A stretch of DNA of 64,000 nucleotides from positions 446,325 to 510,324 of the forward strand of contig NZ_GG700630.1 in the NCBI RefSeq assembly GCF_000162875.1, given 5' to 3'. The position numbers and the translations under genes were made by a program. Of the stretch, positions 44,533 through 53,347 are shown one piece after another. The notes under the pieces were generated by a model. The model saw only the letters and a program-made list of their open reading frames with translations, was not told the origin of the DNA and did not search any database. Source of the DNA: Slackia exigua ATCC 700122. GTDB taxonomy: Bacteria > Actinomycetota > Coriobacteriia > Coriobacteriales > Eggerthellaceae. Positions within the stretch are counted from its first letter, which is position 1. Each line of letters begins with the position of its first letter.

Positions 44533-45048
44533 ATGGAATTCATGAAGCTCGCCGCGCAACGGTATTCCGTCAGGAAGTTCTCGGACGCTCCTGTCGAGCC
44601 TGAAAAGCTTTCCGCCGTCCTTGAGGCAGGAAACATCGCGCCGACCGCGAAGAACCTCCAACCCCAACGCATCTATGTCTTGAACAGCGCGGAGGCGCTT
44701 GAAAAGGTGGACGGCCTCACACGATGCCGGTTCGGCGCCCCGGTCGTGCTCCTGATCGCCTACGATGCAGACGAGGACTGGAAGAACCCGCTTGAGGAAG
44801 GAATCCATGCCGGGCAGCAGGATGCGAGCATCGTGGCCACGCACATAATGCTTGCGGCCACCGAGGCGGGGCTCGGCACCTGCTGGGTCAATCTCTTTCC
44901 CAATTCCCAGGCGAACGAAGCGTTCGATCTGCCTGAATCCATCGTGCCCGTGCTGCTCATGCCGATCGGCTACGCAGCCCCGGACGCGAAACCATCCAGA
45001 CTGCACGACGAGCGCAAGCCCCTTGAAGAGACCGTAACGTATGTGTAG
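44533..45048 (+). CDS. Nitroreductase-family protein
   Basis: 171 aa, FMN-dependent nitroreductase fold: QRYSVRKFSD near the N-terminus (phosphate-binding Arg/Ser), LEAGNIAPTAKNLQPQR (FMN loop), then DASIVATHIMLAATEAGLGT and a closing VLLMPIGYAAPDAKP. Reduces nitro- or quinone-type compounds with NAD(P)H, or acts in another flavin chemistry. AAAGGAG 6 nt before the ATG. Convergent with rsmJ (3 nt gap). Confidence 0.93.
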   Translation: MEFMKLAAQRYSVRKFSDAPVEPEKLSAVLEAGNIAPTAKNLQPQRIYVLNSAEALEKVDGLTRCRFGAPVVLLIAYDADEDWKNPLEEGIHAGQQDASIVATHIMLAATEAGLGTCWVNLFPNSQANEAFDLPESIVPVLLMPIGYAAPDAKPSRLHDERKPLEETVTYV

Positions 45049-45051
45049 GGC

Positions 45052-45768
45052 CTATCGCGCCCGAACGTAGCAATCGTAGCGGATCGTCTTGCCTCGCAGG
45101 CCATAGGAAGGCTTCCTGCCCGCGAGGAACGGCCCTTTGAGCGGACGCTTCACGACGACCTTGCGTGGACCCGCCGTCAAGGCGGCGTCAAGGAGCGCCG
45201 ATTCGTCGTCGCAGGGAGCTTCGAGCCGCTGGATCAGCTGAAGCTTCTTCTTGGCTACGGCATCTTTGCGCTTCTCGGGAAACATCGGGTCCAGATAGAC
45301 CACGTCGGGCTGCCGGCCATCATGCATCGCCTGGTCCAAAGCATCGAGCGCATCGCCTTGGACAAGGGTCATGCGTGCGACGATCCCTGCAAGCTCAGGA
45401 TCCTTCCGTGCACGTTCCATCGCATCGGCGAGCAGGGCTGCCACCACAGGGTTCCGCTCGAGGAGCATGACCGAGAAACCGGAAGCCGCCAGCAGAAACG
45501 AATCCTCGCCCAGACCGGCCGTGCAATCCATGGCGATAGGCGCGGATGCCCCTTTGACGCGGCAGGCGCGCACAAGCAGCTCCTTGGAAAGAACGCCTGC
45601 TCGCACGCGAGGACGCATGCGTGAAAAATCGCCGCGCACATCGACCCCGTCGCGCGAAAGCGTCAAGCCCTCGACGCGCATATGCAGATCAAGGCCGCAT
45701 GCACGGGCGCATGCCTGTGCATGCTCGAGCCGATCGTCACGTATATCCGAGGCGCCGCCTCGTGCCAT
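45052..45768 (-). CDS. rsmJ: RsmJ, 16S rRNA guanine-N2 methyltransferase
   Basis: 238 aa. Motif I DCTAGLGEDSFLLAASGF, motif IV VVYLDPMFPEKRKDAVAKKK (D-P-M-F-P), and RKVVVKRPLKGPFLAGRKPS, which together are specific to the RsmJ/YhiQ family. Methylates G1516 of 16S rRNA (family knowledge). ATG at 45768 has a weak ribosome site. Lies 10 nt after the antiporter stop, likely the same transcript. Confidence 0.88.
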   Translation of the reverse strand: MARGGASDIRDDRLEHAQACARACGLDLHMRVEGLTLSRDGVDVRGDFSRMRPRVRAGVLSKELLVRACRVKGASAPIAMDCTAGLGEDSFLLAASGFSVMLLERNPVVAALLADAMERARKDPELAGIVARMTLVQGDALDALDQAMHDGRQPDVVYLDPMFPEKRKDAVAKKKLQLIQRLEAPCDDESALLDAALTAGPRKVVVKRPLKGPFLAGRKPSYGLRGKTIRYDCYVRAR

Positions 45769-45778
45769 GGCGGCGCGG

Positions 45779-47209
45779 TTACGCGCGGGTCGCGCTCGAA
45801 GCAGCCGCTTTTCCGCGCCCGAATTTCAGGCCGTCGGTCAGGATGTAGGCGACCATACCCACCGCAAGCAGCATCGGATAGAACAGAAACGGGATGATGG
45901 ACACCGACGAGATGCCCGCGATGCCTGCTCCGATCAGAAGCTGAGCGCCGTACGGGATGATGCCCTGACCGATGCACGACCACGTATCGAGCAGCGATGC
46001 CGCCTCGCGCGGAGAAACGTCGTATTCCTCGCTGATCTGCTTGGCGACCGAACCTGCCATCACGATGGCGACCGTGTTGTTCGCCGCCGCGACGTCCAGC
46101 AGGAAGACCAGCAGGCCGATGCCCGCCATGCCGCCCTTGCGTCCATGGAAGTGCTTATGGATGAACTGCAGGATGGCCGCGAACCCGCCGTGCTGACGCA
46201 TGAGCGAGCCGATGGCCGCGACCAGGATGGTCACGATCATGGTTTCGAACATGCCGGTCGCGCCGGTACCCATGGACGTGAACGCGCTCACGAAGGAAAG
46301 CGTGCCGGCGGCAACGCCCGTCAGCAGCATGAGCAGAATGCCGATCGTCAACACCAGAAGCACGTTCATGCCGGTCATGGCGAGGATGAGCACGACGAAG
46401 TACGGTACGGCGAGCACCGGGTTGAACTCGTAGGTGCCCACAGACGCAGGCGCCGAAGAAGATGCGACGACGGCGATGACGACCATGGAAACGAGTGCGA
46501 CGGGAATGGCGATCTTCGCGTTCTCGTAGAACTTATCCTTCATGGCCGCACCCTGGGTTTTCGTGGATGCGATCGTCGTGTCGGAGATGAACGAGAGGTT
46601 GTCGCCGAACATGGCGCCACCGATGACGCTCGCCACGCAAAATGCAAGGTTCAGATCGGCATTCGCCGACACGGCGACGGCGATGGGGGCCAAGACCGAC
46701 ACCGTGCCCGTGCTCGTCCCCATCGCAAGCGAGATGATGGCCGCGATAAGGAAGAGCCCCGGAATGGCGAAGTTCGACGGAATGACCGAAAGCATCATGT
46801 TCGCCGTGCTCTCCGCACCGCCGGCCGCACTTGCCAAACCGCTGAACACTCCGGCGAACAGGAAGATGAACAGCATGATGACGATGTTCTCGTCCCCGAT
46901 GCCGCGCGCGCAATGGCGGATCTTCTCATCGAAGGAAAGCGACCTGTTCTGCACGAGCGCCACGGTCAGGGCGACCATGAACGCCACGACGACCGAGATC
47001 ACGTAGAAGCCCATCTGCCCGTCAATGGGCCTGACGTATTCGAAGTACACGCCCGACCCCAGATAGAGCACCAGGAACACGATTATGGGCAGCAGCGCGA
47101 ACCCGTTCGGTCCGATCGCCCCGCCTCCGGATTCCTGGAGGCGCGCCTCTTCGACGGCGGCCGTAGCGGCCGCGGATTCGGCCTGGCCCGTTTCTCTCTT
47201 CTCAAGCAT
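45779..47209 (-). CDS. Na+/H+ antiporter, NhaC family
   Basis: 476 aa from the ATG at 47209 (GGGAAGAAGAG upstream); the frame is open to 47281. About 11-12 membrane helices after a polar N-terminus (MLEKRETGQAESA). Family features: ALAMGTSTGTVSVLAPI-type conserved loop (SLAMGTSTGTVSVLAPIAVA), SVIGGAMFGDNLSFISDTTI, AAANNTVAIVMAGSVAKQIS. It exchanges Na+ for H+, or could be a malate-lactate or similar antiporter of the same family. Followed by rsmJ. Confidence 0.88.
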   Translation of the reverse strand: MLEKRETGQAESAAATAAVEEARLQESGGGAIGPNGFALLPIIVFLVLYLGSGVYFEYVRPIDGQMGFYVISVVVAFMVALTVALVQNRSLSFDEKIRHCARGIGDENIVIMLFIFLFAGVFSGLASAAGGAESTANMMLSVIPSNFAIPGLFLIAAIISLAMGTSTGTVSVLAPIAVAVSANADLNLAFCVASVIGGAMFGDNLSFISDTTIASTKTQGAAMKDKFYENAKIAIPVALVSMVVIAVVASSSAPASVGTYEFNPVLAVPYFVVLILAMTGMNVLLVLTIGILLMLLTGVAAGTLSFVSAFTSMGTGATGMFETMIVTILVAAIGSLMRQHGGFAAILQFIHKHFHGRKGGMAGIGLLVFLLDVAAANNTVAIVMAGSVAKQISEEYDVSPREAASLLDTWSCIGQGIIPYGAQLLIGAGIAGISSVSIIPFLFYPMLLAVGMVAYILTDGLKFGRGKAAASSATRA

Positions 47210-47436
47210 CGGTCTCTTCTTCCCTCGTCTGAACATGAGTTTTCGCATTATGGCATACGAACGTGAACGAGGGGTTTCCAAGCCGTCGATTCATACGACG
47301 CATGCGGCGAACGTACGCTCTCCTCGGGCATCCGCTCGCCTCGCACCCTCGACGTCGATTCACGAGCCGCGCGCGGCGAACACGCGGGCGATGGCGATCC
47401 CCGAAAACGAGGACCGGGAAATACGAGCACACTTCT

Positions 47437-47832
47437 TTACGCGTAGATCTCCCGTTCCACAACAAGGTCGTTCTTGATCTTTCCGACGAGCTTCTGCAGA
47501 GCATCCACGCAGTGCGGACGAATGTCGGCGCCGATGAGCACGTACATGATGGAATCGCCCACCTTGAGCACTCCTTCGTTGAGCCACACGCGCACGTAGT
47601 AGACGCCTGGCCAGGTGAGCGCTTCGGCAACGGCGGCATCCACGCCCGCCGCATCGTAGCTGAAATCGACCTGCGACACCTCTCCCAGACCTTCGACGCC
47701 TTCGCGCACCTGACGCTTAGGCGTGACGCGCACGACGCCGTTGTGCGTCAGGTACATGCCGCACTGCGCGGCGCTTGGGTCGGCCTTCGCTTCTGCGAGC
47801 CATTGATCGATGGACGGATGCTCCTTCGGCAT
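47437..47832 (-). CDS. moaE: MoaE-like molybdopterin synthase large subunit
   Basis: 131 aa. Pattern MYLTHNGVVRVTPKRQVREG and RPHCVDALQKLVGKIKNDLV then VEREIY resembles MoaE, including the lysine-rich C-terminal segment and the final acid. It would make molybdopterin from precursor Z with MoaD. Molybdenum-dependent DmsA (15585-18245) would need this pathway. No other moa genes are adjacent. The match is moderate: the N-terminal catalytic Lys region is less clear, and it could be another small protein of the fold. AAGGAG 7 nt before the ATG at 47832. Confidence 0.68.
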   Translation of the reverse strand: MPKEHPSIDQWLAEAKADPSAAQCGMYLTHNGVVRVTPKRQVREGVEGLGEVSQVDFSYDAAGVDAAVAEALTWPGVYYVRVWLNEGVLKVGDSIMYVLIGADIRPHCVDALQKLVGKIKNDLVVEREIYA

Positions 47833-48225
47833 GTTCGCGCTCCTTCTGTCATGCGAAAACGACTGCGATGCATTCGATGCGAACCAGATGTTCGGTCCAA
47901 CGATACCACTCCCCCGGCAGAATGGATGCGCCGCAATGCCCTACCGCATGCGACGCATCGCATGCAGACGCGAAATGCACAACGCCCCATGGCGCCCGAC
48001 GGATATGCGTGCGCGCGGCACATAGCGCTCGAAGCGTACGTGCGCAATGCCTAGCGCTTGGAAGCAACACGCCCCACGCGCTGCGCGCATCATCGGTCTT
48101 CACGCCGAGCAAAAGAATAATTCCTTCTATTTCATTCTTTTTGCAATATATATTTGACACTATGCAATGTATATCGCATACTGCACAGTAATGCACGATA
48201 TATCTTACAGACGAAAGGCGGGCAT
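47833..48225. other. Intergenic region with a strong promoter toward the XRE gene
   Basis: 393 nt. The 3' half (from about 48110) is AT-rich and contains the promoter and inverted repeat described at 48154-48182. The 5' half has only short frames opposite other genes; nothing else seen. Confidence 0.5.
48154..48182 (+). promoter_or_regulatory. Sigma-70-type promoter with overlapping inverted repeat
   Basis: -35 TTGACA at 48154-48159, 17-nt spacer, -10 CATACT at 48177-48182. The spacer holds an imperfect repeat ATGCAAT-GTAT-ATCGCAT (48162-48179) that a small XRE repressor could occupy. About 44 nt upstream of the XRE start. Confidence 0.65.
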
Positions 48226-48444
48226 ATGGAAGGGCAGAAGAACCTTCGCATGAAAGCCGCCCGTGCGGCGCGCGACATGTCGCAAGGCGATCTTGCCGCG
48301 GCCGTAGGCGCCACGAGGCAGACCATAGGGCTCATCGAGGCGGGCGGCTACAACCCGACGTTGAATCTCTGCATAGCCATCTGCCGTGCGCTTGGGTGCA
48401 CGTTGAACGACCTGTTCTGGATCGAGGGGAAATCTCATGACTAG
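48226..48444 (+). CDS. Small XRE-family helix-turn-helix regulator
   Basis: 72 aa. A single HTH: LRMKAARAARDMSQGDLAAA then VGATRQTIGLIEAGGYNPTL, ending in a C-terminal segment typical of small YozG-type regulators. GAAAGGCGGG upstream. The stop overlaps the next gene by 8 nt. An autoregulated pair with the membrane protein is likely. Confidence 0.9.
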   Translation: MEGQKNLRMKAARAARDMSQGDLAAAVGATRQTIGLIEAGGYNPTLNLCIAICRALGCTLNDLFWIEGKSHD

Positions 48445-49003
48445 TTTGATGAAAACCTGGAACGATTACATGAAGCCCGCCGACGAGTGCGAGGAAACCG
48501 AGGGAGATCGCGCGTTCAAGAAACCTTTCTGGTTCCTCATCGCAGGCATCATGGTCATCGCGTTCTATCTGATGTCGTACGTGCAGCTCATGGACGTCCA
48601 TCATCTCGACATCATGACCGAAGAGGTGAAAGCCGCCTTGAGCGCGGTCGTATCGGCGCTCTTCGCATGCATAGCCATCGCATGCATCGTCGTGGCGAAT
48701 ACCCAGCAGGCAAAGGGGGTCTATTGCGGATCGAAGTTCGGCCATAACGCCTCGTTTCCGCTCGGATTCACCCTCGCCTATTCCGCCGGATCCGCAGTCG
48801 TCTTCTCCTGCGCCCTCTCTGCCGTGCGCACCATCGCCGAAGTGCAGCTCGTAGGATTCGAGCAGGCATATCTGCTGGCAAATTTCCTTATGGGAGCCGC
48901 ATTCGGCATCTTCGTCTTCGGGTTTGCGGTTCTCGCCCTTTACCTCGCCTGGTCGCAAGCCCGCAAAGCCGCAGAAGCCTTGGCGAGAGAGCTGGACGAC
49001 TGA
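48437..49003 (+). CDS. Membrane protein of unknown function paired with XRE regulator
   Basis: 188 aa, four membrane helices: FWFLIAGIMVIAFYLMSYVQ, AALSAVVSALFACIAIACIV, FTLAYSAGSAVVFSCALSAV and LMGAAFGIFVFGFAVLALYL. The N-terminus is acidic (TWNDYMKPADECEETEGDR). Overlaps the XRE gene by 8 nt, the common arrangement of a small HTH regulator with a membrane protein in Gram-positives. No enzymatic motif. Function unknown, possibly stress-related signalling. Confidence 0.75.
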   Translation: MTSLMKTWNDYMKPADECEETEGDRAFKKPFWFLIAGIMVIAFYLMSYVQLMDVHHLDIMTEEVKAALSAVVSALFACIAIACIVVANTQQAKGVYCGSKFGHNASFPLGFTLAYSAGSAVVFSCALSAVRTIAEVQLVGFEQAYLLANFLMGAAFGIFVFGFAVLALYLAWSQARKAAEALARELDD

Positions 49004-49141
49004 CGAGAGCCCAGAGATGACAGGCGTGCGGAATCGATAGCGCATGCAGCTGTCCTCATGCCCGCATCCCCGGCATGTCCTCCGAAGCCCGCGCGACCCC
49101 ATCTCCGCATAGGCCGAGGCACGAAACCGCCTTCGGGCGTC

Positions 49142-49771
49142 CTACCCCAGCATGACCATGCAGAGGAAGGCGCCAATCACCATGGTCATGAAGACGATGA
49201 CGGCGATGCTCGCGGGAATGAGCCTGCGCTTCCAAACCGACACGACGGCGATCGTGTCGATGACGTCGAGCACGAAGCAGAACTGAAGGGCGATGTTCAC
49301 AAGCATCATGATGACGCCCATCTGGCCCGACCGCCGAAGGCAGATGAAATACGCGAGTCCCCAAGGAACGAACGAAAGAAGGATCAGATAGTCCACGAGC
49401 ATGAAGAACAGGGCGCCGAAGGGGCCGGTGAAAAATGCGAGCACAATGCTCGCAAACACTCCGAACATGAAGAATCCCAGATAAAACGGCACCGTCGCAT
49501 ACCGCACGATGACAAGGGACCTCATGAGGTATTCCTCATACGCAGGGGACGTATGCACGAACGCCCAAATGGCATTGATCAACGCAGACGCAAGATACAG
49601 GATGATGATAAGGTCGTACGGCCCGTCATCGTCATTGGCGCCCATCAGGAAAAAGAAGCAGAACAGCAACGCAACCTGGACGATGGGAAATGCATACCAC
49701 CAAACCGCATAGGGTTTCTTCGAAAGTGTTCGGACGTCTTCTGGTGAAAGAGTCGAAATCTGCTCTTGCAT
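49142..49771 (-). CDS. Six-helix membrane protein of unknown function
   Basis: 209 aa from the ATG at 49771 with GAGGAGG 4 nt upstream (frame open to 49909). Six predicted helices, first WWYAFPIVQVALLFCFFFLM, last IPASIAVIVFMTMVIGAFLC. Polar N-terminus MQEQISTLSPEDVRTLSKKP. No recognised motif and no obvious partner; it stands alone between the XRE pair and the XRE-aminotransferase gene, divergent from the latter. Confidence 0.7.
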   Translation of the reverse strand: MQEQISTLSPEDVRTLSKKPYAVWWYAFPIVQVALLFCFFFLMGANDDDGPYDLIIILYLASALINAIWAFVHTSPAYEEYLMRSLVIVRYATVPFYLGFFMFGVFASIVLAFFTGPFGALFFMLVDYLILLSFVPWGLAYFICLRRSGQMGVIMMLVNIALQFCFVLDVIDTIAVVSVWKRRLIPASIAVIVFMTMVIGAFLCMVMLG

Positions 49772-49920
49772 GAAGCCTCCTCGCGCGGCGATGAATCCTG
49801 AAACACCATACCACGCGCGCGGGAAGAAGAGATCCGATTCAGCGACGATCCCCCTCCCTTCCGCATGCGACATGAAGCGAAGCGCATGGCACGTCGAATG
49901 CGTTCGCATTATCCCCTTTA

Positions 49921-50034
49921 TAGTTCAGAAACCCTGTATATTTGAACTTAAAACGAACGAAACGCACCGAATGCGGTTCAAGTTCAATGAATCATGGTAT
50001 TCTTCCGTGCTAGTTCAATTTAATCACTGAACTA
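49921..50034. promoter_or_regulatory. Six GTTCA/TGAAC half-sites upstream of the XRE-aminotransferase
   Basis: Half-sites at 49923-49927, 49943-49947 (inverted), 49976-49980, 49982-49986, 50013-50017 and 50028-50032 (inverted). The last two form an inverted repeat TAGTTCA-(10 nt)-TGAACTA at 50011-50034, directly before the ribosome site. The first pair forms AGTTCA-(15 nt)-TGAACT at 49922-49948. Layout suggests operator sites for the N-terminal HTH of the protein encoded downstream. Confidence 0.6.
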
Positions 50035-50049
50035 CGGAAGGATACGCTC

Positions 50050-51657
50050 ATGGAAGAAACCTTCGCATCCCGCCTGCGCGAGGCGATGGCGGCCGCGCGA
50101 TTCAAGCAGGTCGACCTTGTGCGCACGGCGCAGATACAGGGCCGCAAACTCGGAAAAAGCCAGCTCAGCCAATATTTGAGCGGAAAGACCACCCCTCGTG
50201 CCGAAACGCTTTCCTTCCTCGCGGAAGCGCTCGGCGTCACGCAAGACTGGCTTCTGCGCGGAACGACGGAGGCGTCGGCAAAGGAGTCTTCTTCAAGTAT
50301 GCCGACGCCCGCCCCAACGCACAGAGCCGAAACACCCGGAATCTCGCATGCCAACGGCCGCACGAAAACCGTACGACCAGCCTCTCGCCTATCCCCCGAT
50401 ACGAAATCCGCTCCCTCGGCGACCGCCGAAGCCGAAGGCGCGCGGCGTCTCTTCAGGAAGTCCTCCAAGCTCGACAACGTGCTCTACGACGTGCGCGGAC
50501 CCGTCGTCGACGAGGCGAGCCGCATGGAGGAGGCCGGCACGCATGTCCTGAAGCTCAACATCGGCAATCCCGCCCCGTTCGGATTCCACACACCCGACGA
50601 GGTCGTGTACGACATGGCGCGCCAGCTTCCCGATTGCGAAGGATATTCCGATAGCCGCGGACTGTTCTCGGCCCGCAAGGCTATCATGCAGTATTCCCAG
50701 CTCAAGAAGCTTCCGAACGTCACCATGAACGACATCTACACCGGCAACGGCGTCAGCGAGCTCATCAACCTCTGCATGCAGGCCTTGCTCGATTCGGGCG
50801 ACGAAATCCTCATTCCCTCGCCTGATTACCCCCTGTGGACCGCATGCGCCACGCTCGCGGGCGGAACCCCCGTACACTATATCTGCGATGAGCAGGCCGA
50901 CTGGTATCCGGACATCGACGACATGCGCGCCAAGATCACAACCCGCACCAAAGCGATCGTCATCATCAACCCGAACAACCCGACCGGCGCGCTCTATCCT
51001 CGAGAAGTCCTGCAGGAAATCGTCGACATCGCGCGCGAGCACCGGCTCATGATCTTCTCCGATGAAATCTACGACCGCTTGGTCATGGATGGCGAAGAGC
51101 ACGTGAGCATCGCTTCGCTCGCCCCCGACCTGTTCTGCATCACGTTCAGCGGGCTCTCGAAATCCCATATGATCGCCGGCTACCGCATCGGCTGGATGAT
51201 CCTTTCGGGCAACAAGCGCCTGGCCGAGGACTATATCCTGGGCCTCAATATGCTGTCCAACATGCGCCTCTGCTCGAACGTCCCCGCGCAGTCCATCGTG
51301 CAGACGGCCCTCGGCGGACACCAAAGCGTCAACGATTACATCGTGCCCGGCGGGCGCATCTACGAGCAGCGCGAATACGTCTACAATGCCCTCAAGGACA
51401 TTCCCGGCATCAGCGTGGTGAAGCCGAAGGCCGCCTTCTATATCTTCCCCAAGCTCGATGTGAAGAAATTCGCGATCGAAAACGACGAGCGGTTCGCGCT
51501 CGACCTGCTGAAGGAGAAGAAGATCCTCATCGTGCACGGCGGAGGATTCAACTGGCACGAGCCCGATCACTTCCGCATCGTCTACCTGCCCCGCATCGAG
51601 GTCTTAAGCGAAGCCATGGAGCAGATCGGCGATTTCCTCTCGTATTACCGGCAATAG
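50050..51657 (+). CDS. XRE helix-turn-helix fused to a class I aminotransferase (AlaA-like)
   Basis: 535 aa. Residues 1-70: XRE HTH (LREAMAAARFKQVDLVRTAQ, then KSQLSQYLSGKTTPRAETLS, then LAEALGVTQDWLLRG). Ser/Pro/Thr-rich linker 75-130. From about 135 a fold-type-I aminotransferase of the AlaA group: YSDSRGLFSARKAI, IINPNNPTGALYP, SDEIYDRLVMDG, and PLP-binding Lys 371 in SGLSKSHMIAGYRIGW. Both parts look intact. Unlike MocR proteins the regulator part is XRE, not GntR. The aminotransferase probably makes alanine from pyruvate and glutamate. AAGGA 7 nt before the ATG. Autoregulation is suggested by the GTTCA repeats. Confidence 0.88.
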   Translation: MEETFASRLREAMAAARFKQVDLVRTAQIQGRKLGKSQLSQYLSGKTTPRAETLSFLAEALGVTQDWLLRGTTEASAKESSSSMPTPAPTHRAETPGISHANGRTKTVRPASRLSPDTKSAPSATAEAEGARRLFRKSSKLDNVLYDVRGPVVDEASRMEEAGTHVLKLNIGNPAPFGFHTPDEVVYDMARQLPDCEGYSDSRGLFSARKAIMQYSQLKKLPNVTMNDIYTGNGVSELINLCMQALLDSGDEILIPSPDYPLWTACATLAGGTPVHYICDEQADWYPDIDDMRAKITTRTKAIVIINPNNPTGALYPREVLQEIVDIAREHRLMIFSDEIYDRLVMDGEEHVSIASLAPDLFCITFSGLSKSHMIAGYRIGWMILSGNKRLAEDYILGLNMLSNMRLCSNVPAQSIVQTALGGHQSVNDYIVPGGRIYEQREYVYNALKDIPGISVVKPKAAFYIFPKLDVKKFAIENDERFALDLLKEKKILIVHGGGFNWHEPDHFRIVYLPRIEVLSEAMEQIGDFLSYYRQ

Positions 51658-51682
51658 TGCAGGGATGGAAGGCAGGATACGC

Positions 51683-52003
51683 ATGCGTACGAACGCAGTC
51701 CGCATACATCGCGCGACGTCGGATACGACGGCAAGGGTCGCGGCGGACGAAATAGACGCTGATACGCGAAGCTCGGACGACGAGGCAACGGAAGCCGAAA
51801 TCGAAATGCAGGAGCCGGCGAAGCCTGCGCATGCGCTGCGCGACAAAATCATCGCGGCGGTCTGTCTTGCGGTGACGGCCGTTCTCTGCGTGAAGGCGGG
51901 ACTCATGATCGCGGCGTCCGACAGCAATTGGACGGGAGGCATCATCCCCATAGCCGGCCTTACCTTCATAGCCTGGCGCGTCTGGCCGCGGGCCGAGGAA
52001 TAG
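51683..52003 (+). CDS. Small membrane protein of unknown function
   Basis: 106 aa from the ATG at 51683 (GGCAGGA upstream; an earlier start at 51665 is open). A charged N-terminus (ADEIDADTRSSDDEATEAEI) is followed by two hydrophobic segments, DKIIAAVCLAVTAVLCVKAG and GIIPIAGLTFIAWRV. It lies close behind the XRE-aminotransferase (25 nt), so it may be in its operon. Its 3' end overlaps the convergent hydrolase gene by 38 nt. Not recognised. Confidence 0.55.
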   Translation: MRTNAVRIHRATSDTTARVAADEIDADTRSSDDEATEAEIEMQEPAKPAHALRDKIIAAVCLAVTAVLCVKAGLMIAASDSNWTGGIIPIAGLTFIAWRVWPRAEE

Positions 52004-52610
52004 ACGCGGGGATGCTTCTCGTTATCCAGTCGTCCAAGAACCTCATCTGGTCTTCCGTATGGAACCAATGCTCGCCATCAGGCATGACGGTAAGCTCCGA
52101 GCTCGTCGTACGCGCAAAATCCGTTATGGCATCCAGGCTGGTTATAGCATCGTTCTCCGCATAAAGAATGCTGGTAGGAATACCCCAGGTGATCGGATGT
52201 TCCCTGGCGAACGTGAGATAGGTCCATGACAGCCGCTCGCCGGACGGCGTTTTTATCTCGCTTCGGGCATGAAGCTCGTCCTCCGTCACGCCCGCTCGCT
52301 CCATCATTGCAAGGATCAACTTCTCCATATCCACGATTGGCGAGATGATCATCGCTTTTTCGATCGGCATCTCGGATAACGAGACCAAAGAGAAGTAAGC
52401 GCCTATGCTCTGAGTGATAAGAAGGACCTTGCTGTATCGGGAATGGAGCGAACTGAAATATGCAGGGAACTCGAGCTGCGCTTCCCATGGATACGCCGAT
52501 GCGTAATCAAAGCCTATGACATCGTATGCATGTCTAAAGAGCTGCCTATATCGATCAGCTTCCTTTGGAGAGCCGCCCCTCCCGTGCACATATACAATCG
52601 CACTGTTCAT
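51966..52610 (-). CDS. Alpha/beta hydrolase
   Basis: 214 aa from the ATG at 52610 (AAAGGGGTGG upstream). N-terminal AIVYVHGRGGSPKEADRYRQ (oxyanion HG-GG segment), nucleophile region VLLITQSIGAYFSLVSLSEM with Ser after Gln in Q-S-I-G, acid in ILYAENDAITS, and catalytic His in MPDGEHWFHTEDQ. Related to the small YdeN/RsbQ-like serine hydrolases. Cytoplasmic; no signal. The C-terminal tail ARRARL is basic. Substrate unknown. Confidence 0.8.
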   Translation of the reverse strand: MNSAIVYVHGRGGSPKEADRYRQLFRHAYDVIGFDYASAYPWEAQLEFPAYFSSLHSRYSKVLLITQSIGAYFSLVSLSEMPIEKAMIISPIVDMEKLILAMMERAGVTEDELHARSEIKTPSGERLSWTYLTFAREHPITWGIPTSILYAENDAITSLDAITDFARTTSSELTVMPDGEHWFHTEDQMRFLDDWITRSIPASIPRPAARRARL

Positions 52611-52805
52611 CGCGACCACCCCTTTCTGAAACAAAACATTCGTGAACTAATCTATTATGCCTTGAATCTTTACTGCGAATGCAACGGCTCATATCGAACA
52701 TCGCCGCTGTATGCATCGGACATGCATTGGCCGATGTCGTGACGATTTACGATCAATTTTGAACGATTTTCACCGTTCCGTTGTAATCACAACAAACTGA
52801 AAACA

Positions 52806-52837
52806 GCCTGCCACCTGGGATTATCCAGATGGCAGGC
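52806..52837 (-). terminator. Terminator of ssrA
   Basis: GCCTGCCA and TGGCAGGC arms (8 bp) with inner CTGG/CCAG pairing; on the minus strand the stem is followed by TGTTTTCAG. It begins 10 nt past the tmRNA 3' end. Confidence 0.75.
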
Positions 52838-52847
52838 TGCGAACGCG

Positions 52848-53209
52848 TGGTGGAGGCGCGGAGAGTCGAACTCCGGTCCATACCAGCTCATCCCCGAGGC
52901 TCTACAAGCTTAGTCTGCATTCGATCTCGAACGCATCACGCCTGCAGACGGGCTTGATGCGTCCATACCGGTTCCGTCTTAGCGCACGACCATACCGGTC
53001 ACGTGACGTGCGAGCGTTCCCCGGAATGACGTCGCGCCGGGATGGGGAAAGGCCCGGGTTGACGAGCTGCTATAAATTAAGCAGCAAGGGCGTACTGCCC
53101 AGAGTAGTTCTTGTTGCCAATTAACTTGACGGTACCCCTGTTTATCGTGGCGAGGAGACCACGGCCTGCTCTTCGGTTCAAAACTGCCATGTCGAAACCG
53201 GTCGCCCCC
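52848..53209 (-). ncRNA. ssrA: tmRNA (transfer-messenger RNA)
   Basis: 362 nt. The 5' end is GGGGGCGACCGGTTTCGAC and the 3' end GTTCGACTCTCCGCGCCTCC then ACCA. The two ends pair as the acceptor stem (GGGGGCG with CGCCTCC), and the T-arm GTTCGACTC is visible. A tag frame ends with NKNYSGQYALAA and TAA at 53077-53118; the likely resume codon is GGC, giving GNKNYSGQYALAA. The tag ends in the protease signal ALAA. tmRNA releases stalled ribosomes with SmpB, whose gene is about 0.9 kb upstream on the same strand. No CCA-less or split structure. Confidence 0.93.
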
Positions 53210-53347
53210 AATATGAGGCTTCGGGCGCGGCGCACCCGCGCTTCCCGCCCGAAGGGTTCGACGGCGTTCAGCCGTTCGATTATGTAGGTGCCTGGCATCC
53301 ACCCTATCAAGGGGCACGCCGCTCGTCAACGCGAGGGGCGAGCTATC

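Noticed and set aside
45371-47266. Long plus-strand open frame (631 codons) opposite rsmJ and the antiporter
   Set aside because: Antisense shadow of two genes with clear family motifs; composition is His/Arg/Asp-rich and no ribosome site.
53077-53310. Minus-strand 77-codon frame ending in ALAA
   Set aside because: This is the tmRNA tag frame read back beyond the 5' end of ssrA; only the last 13 codons are meaningful.
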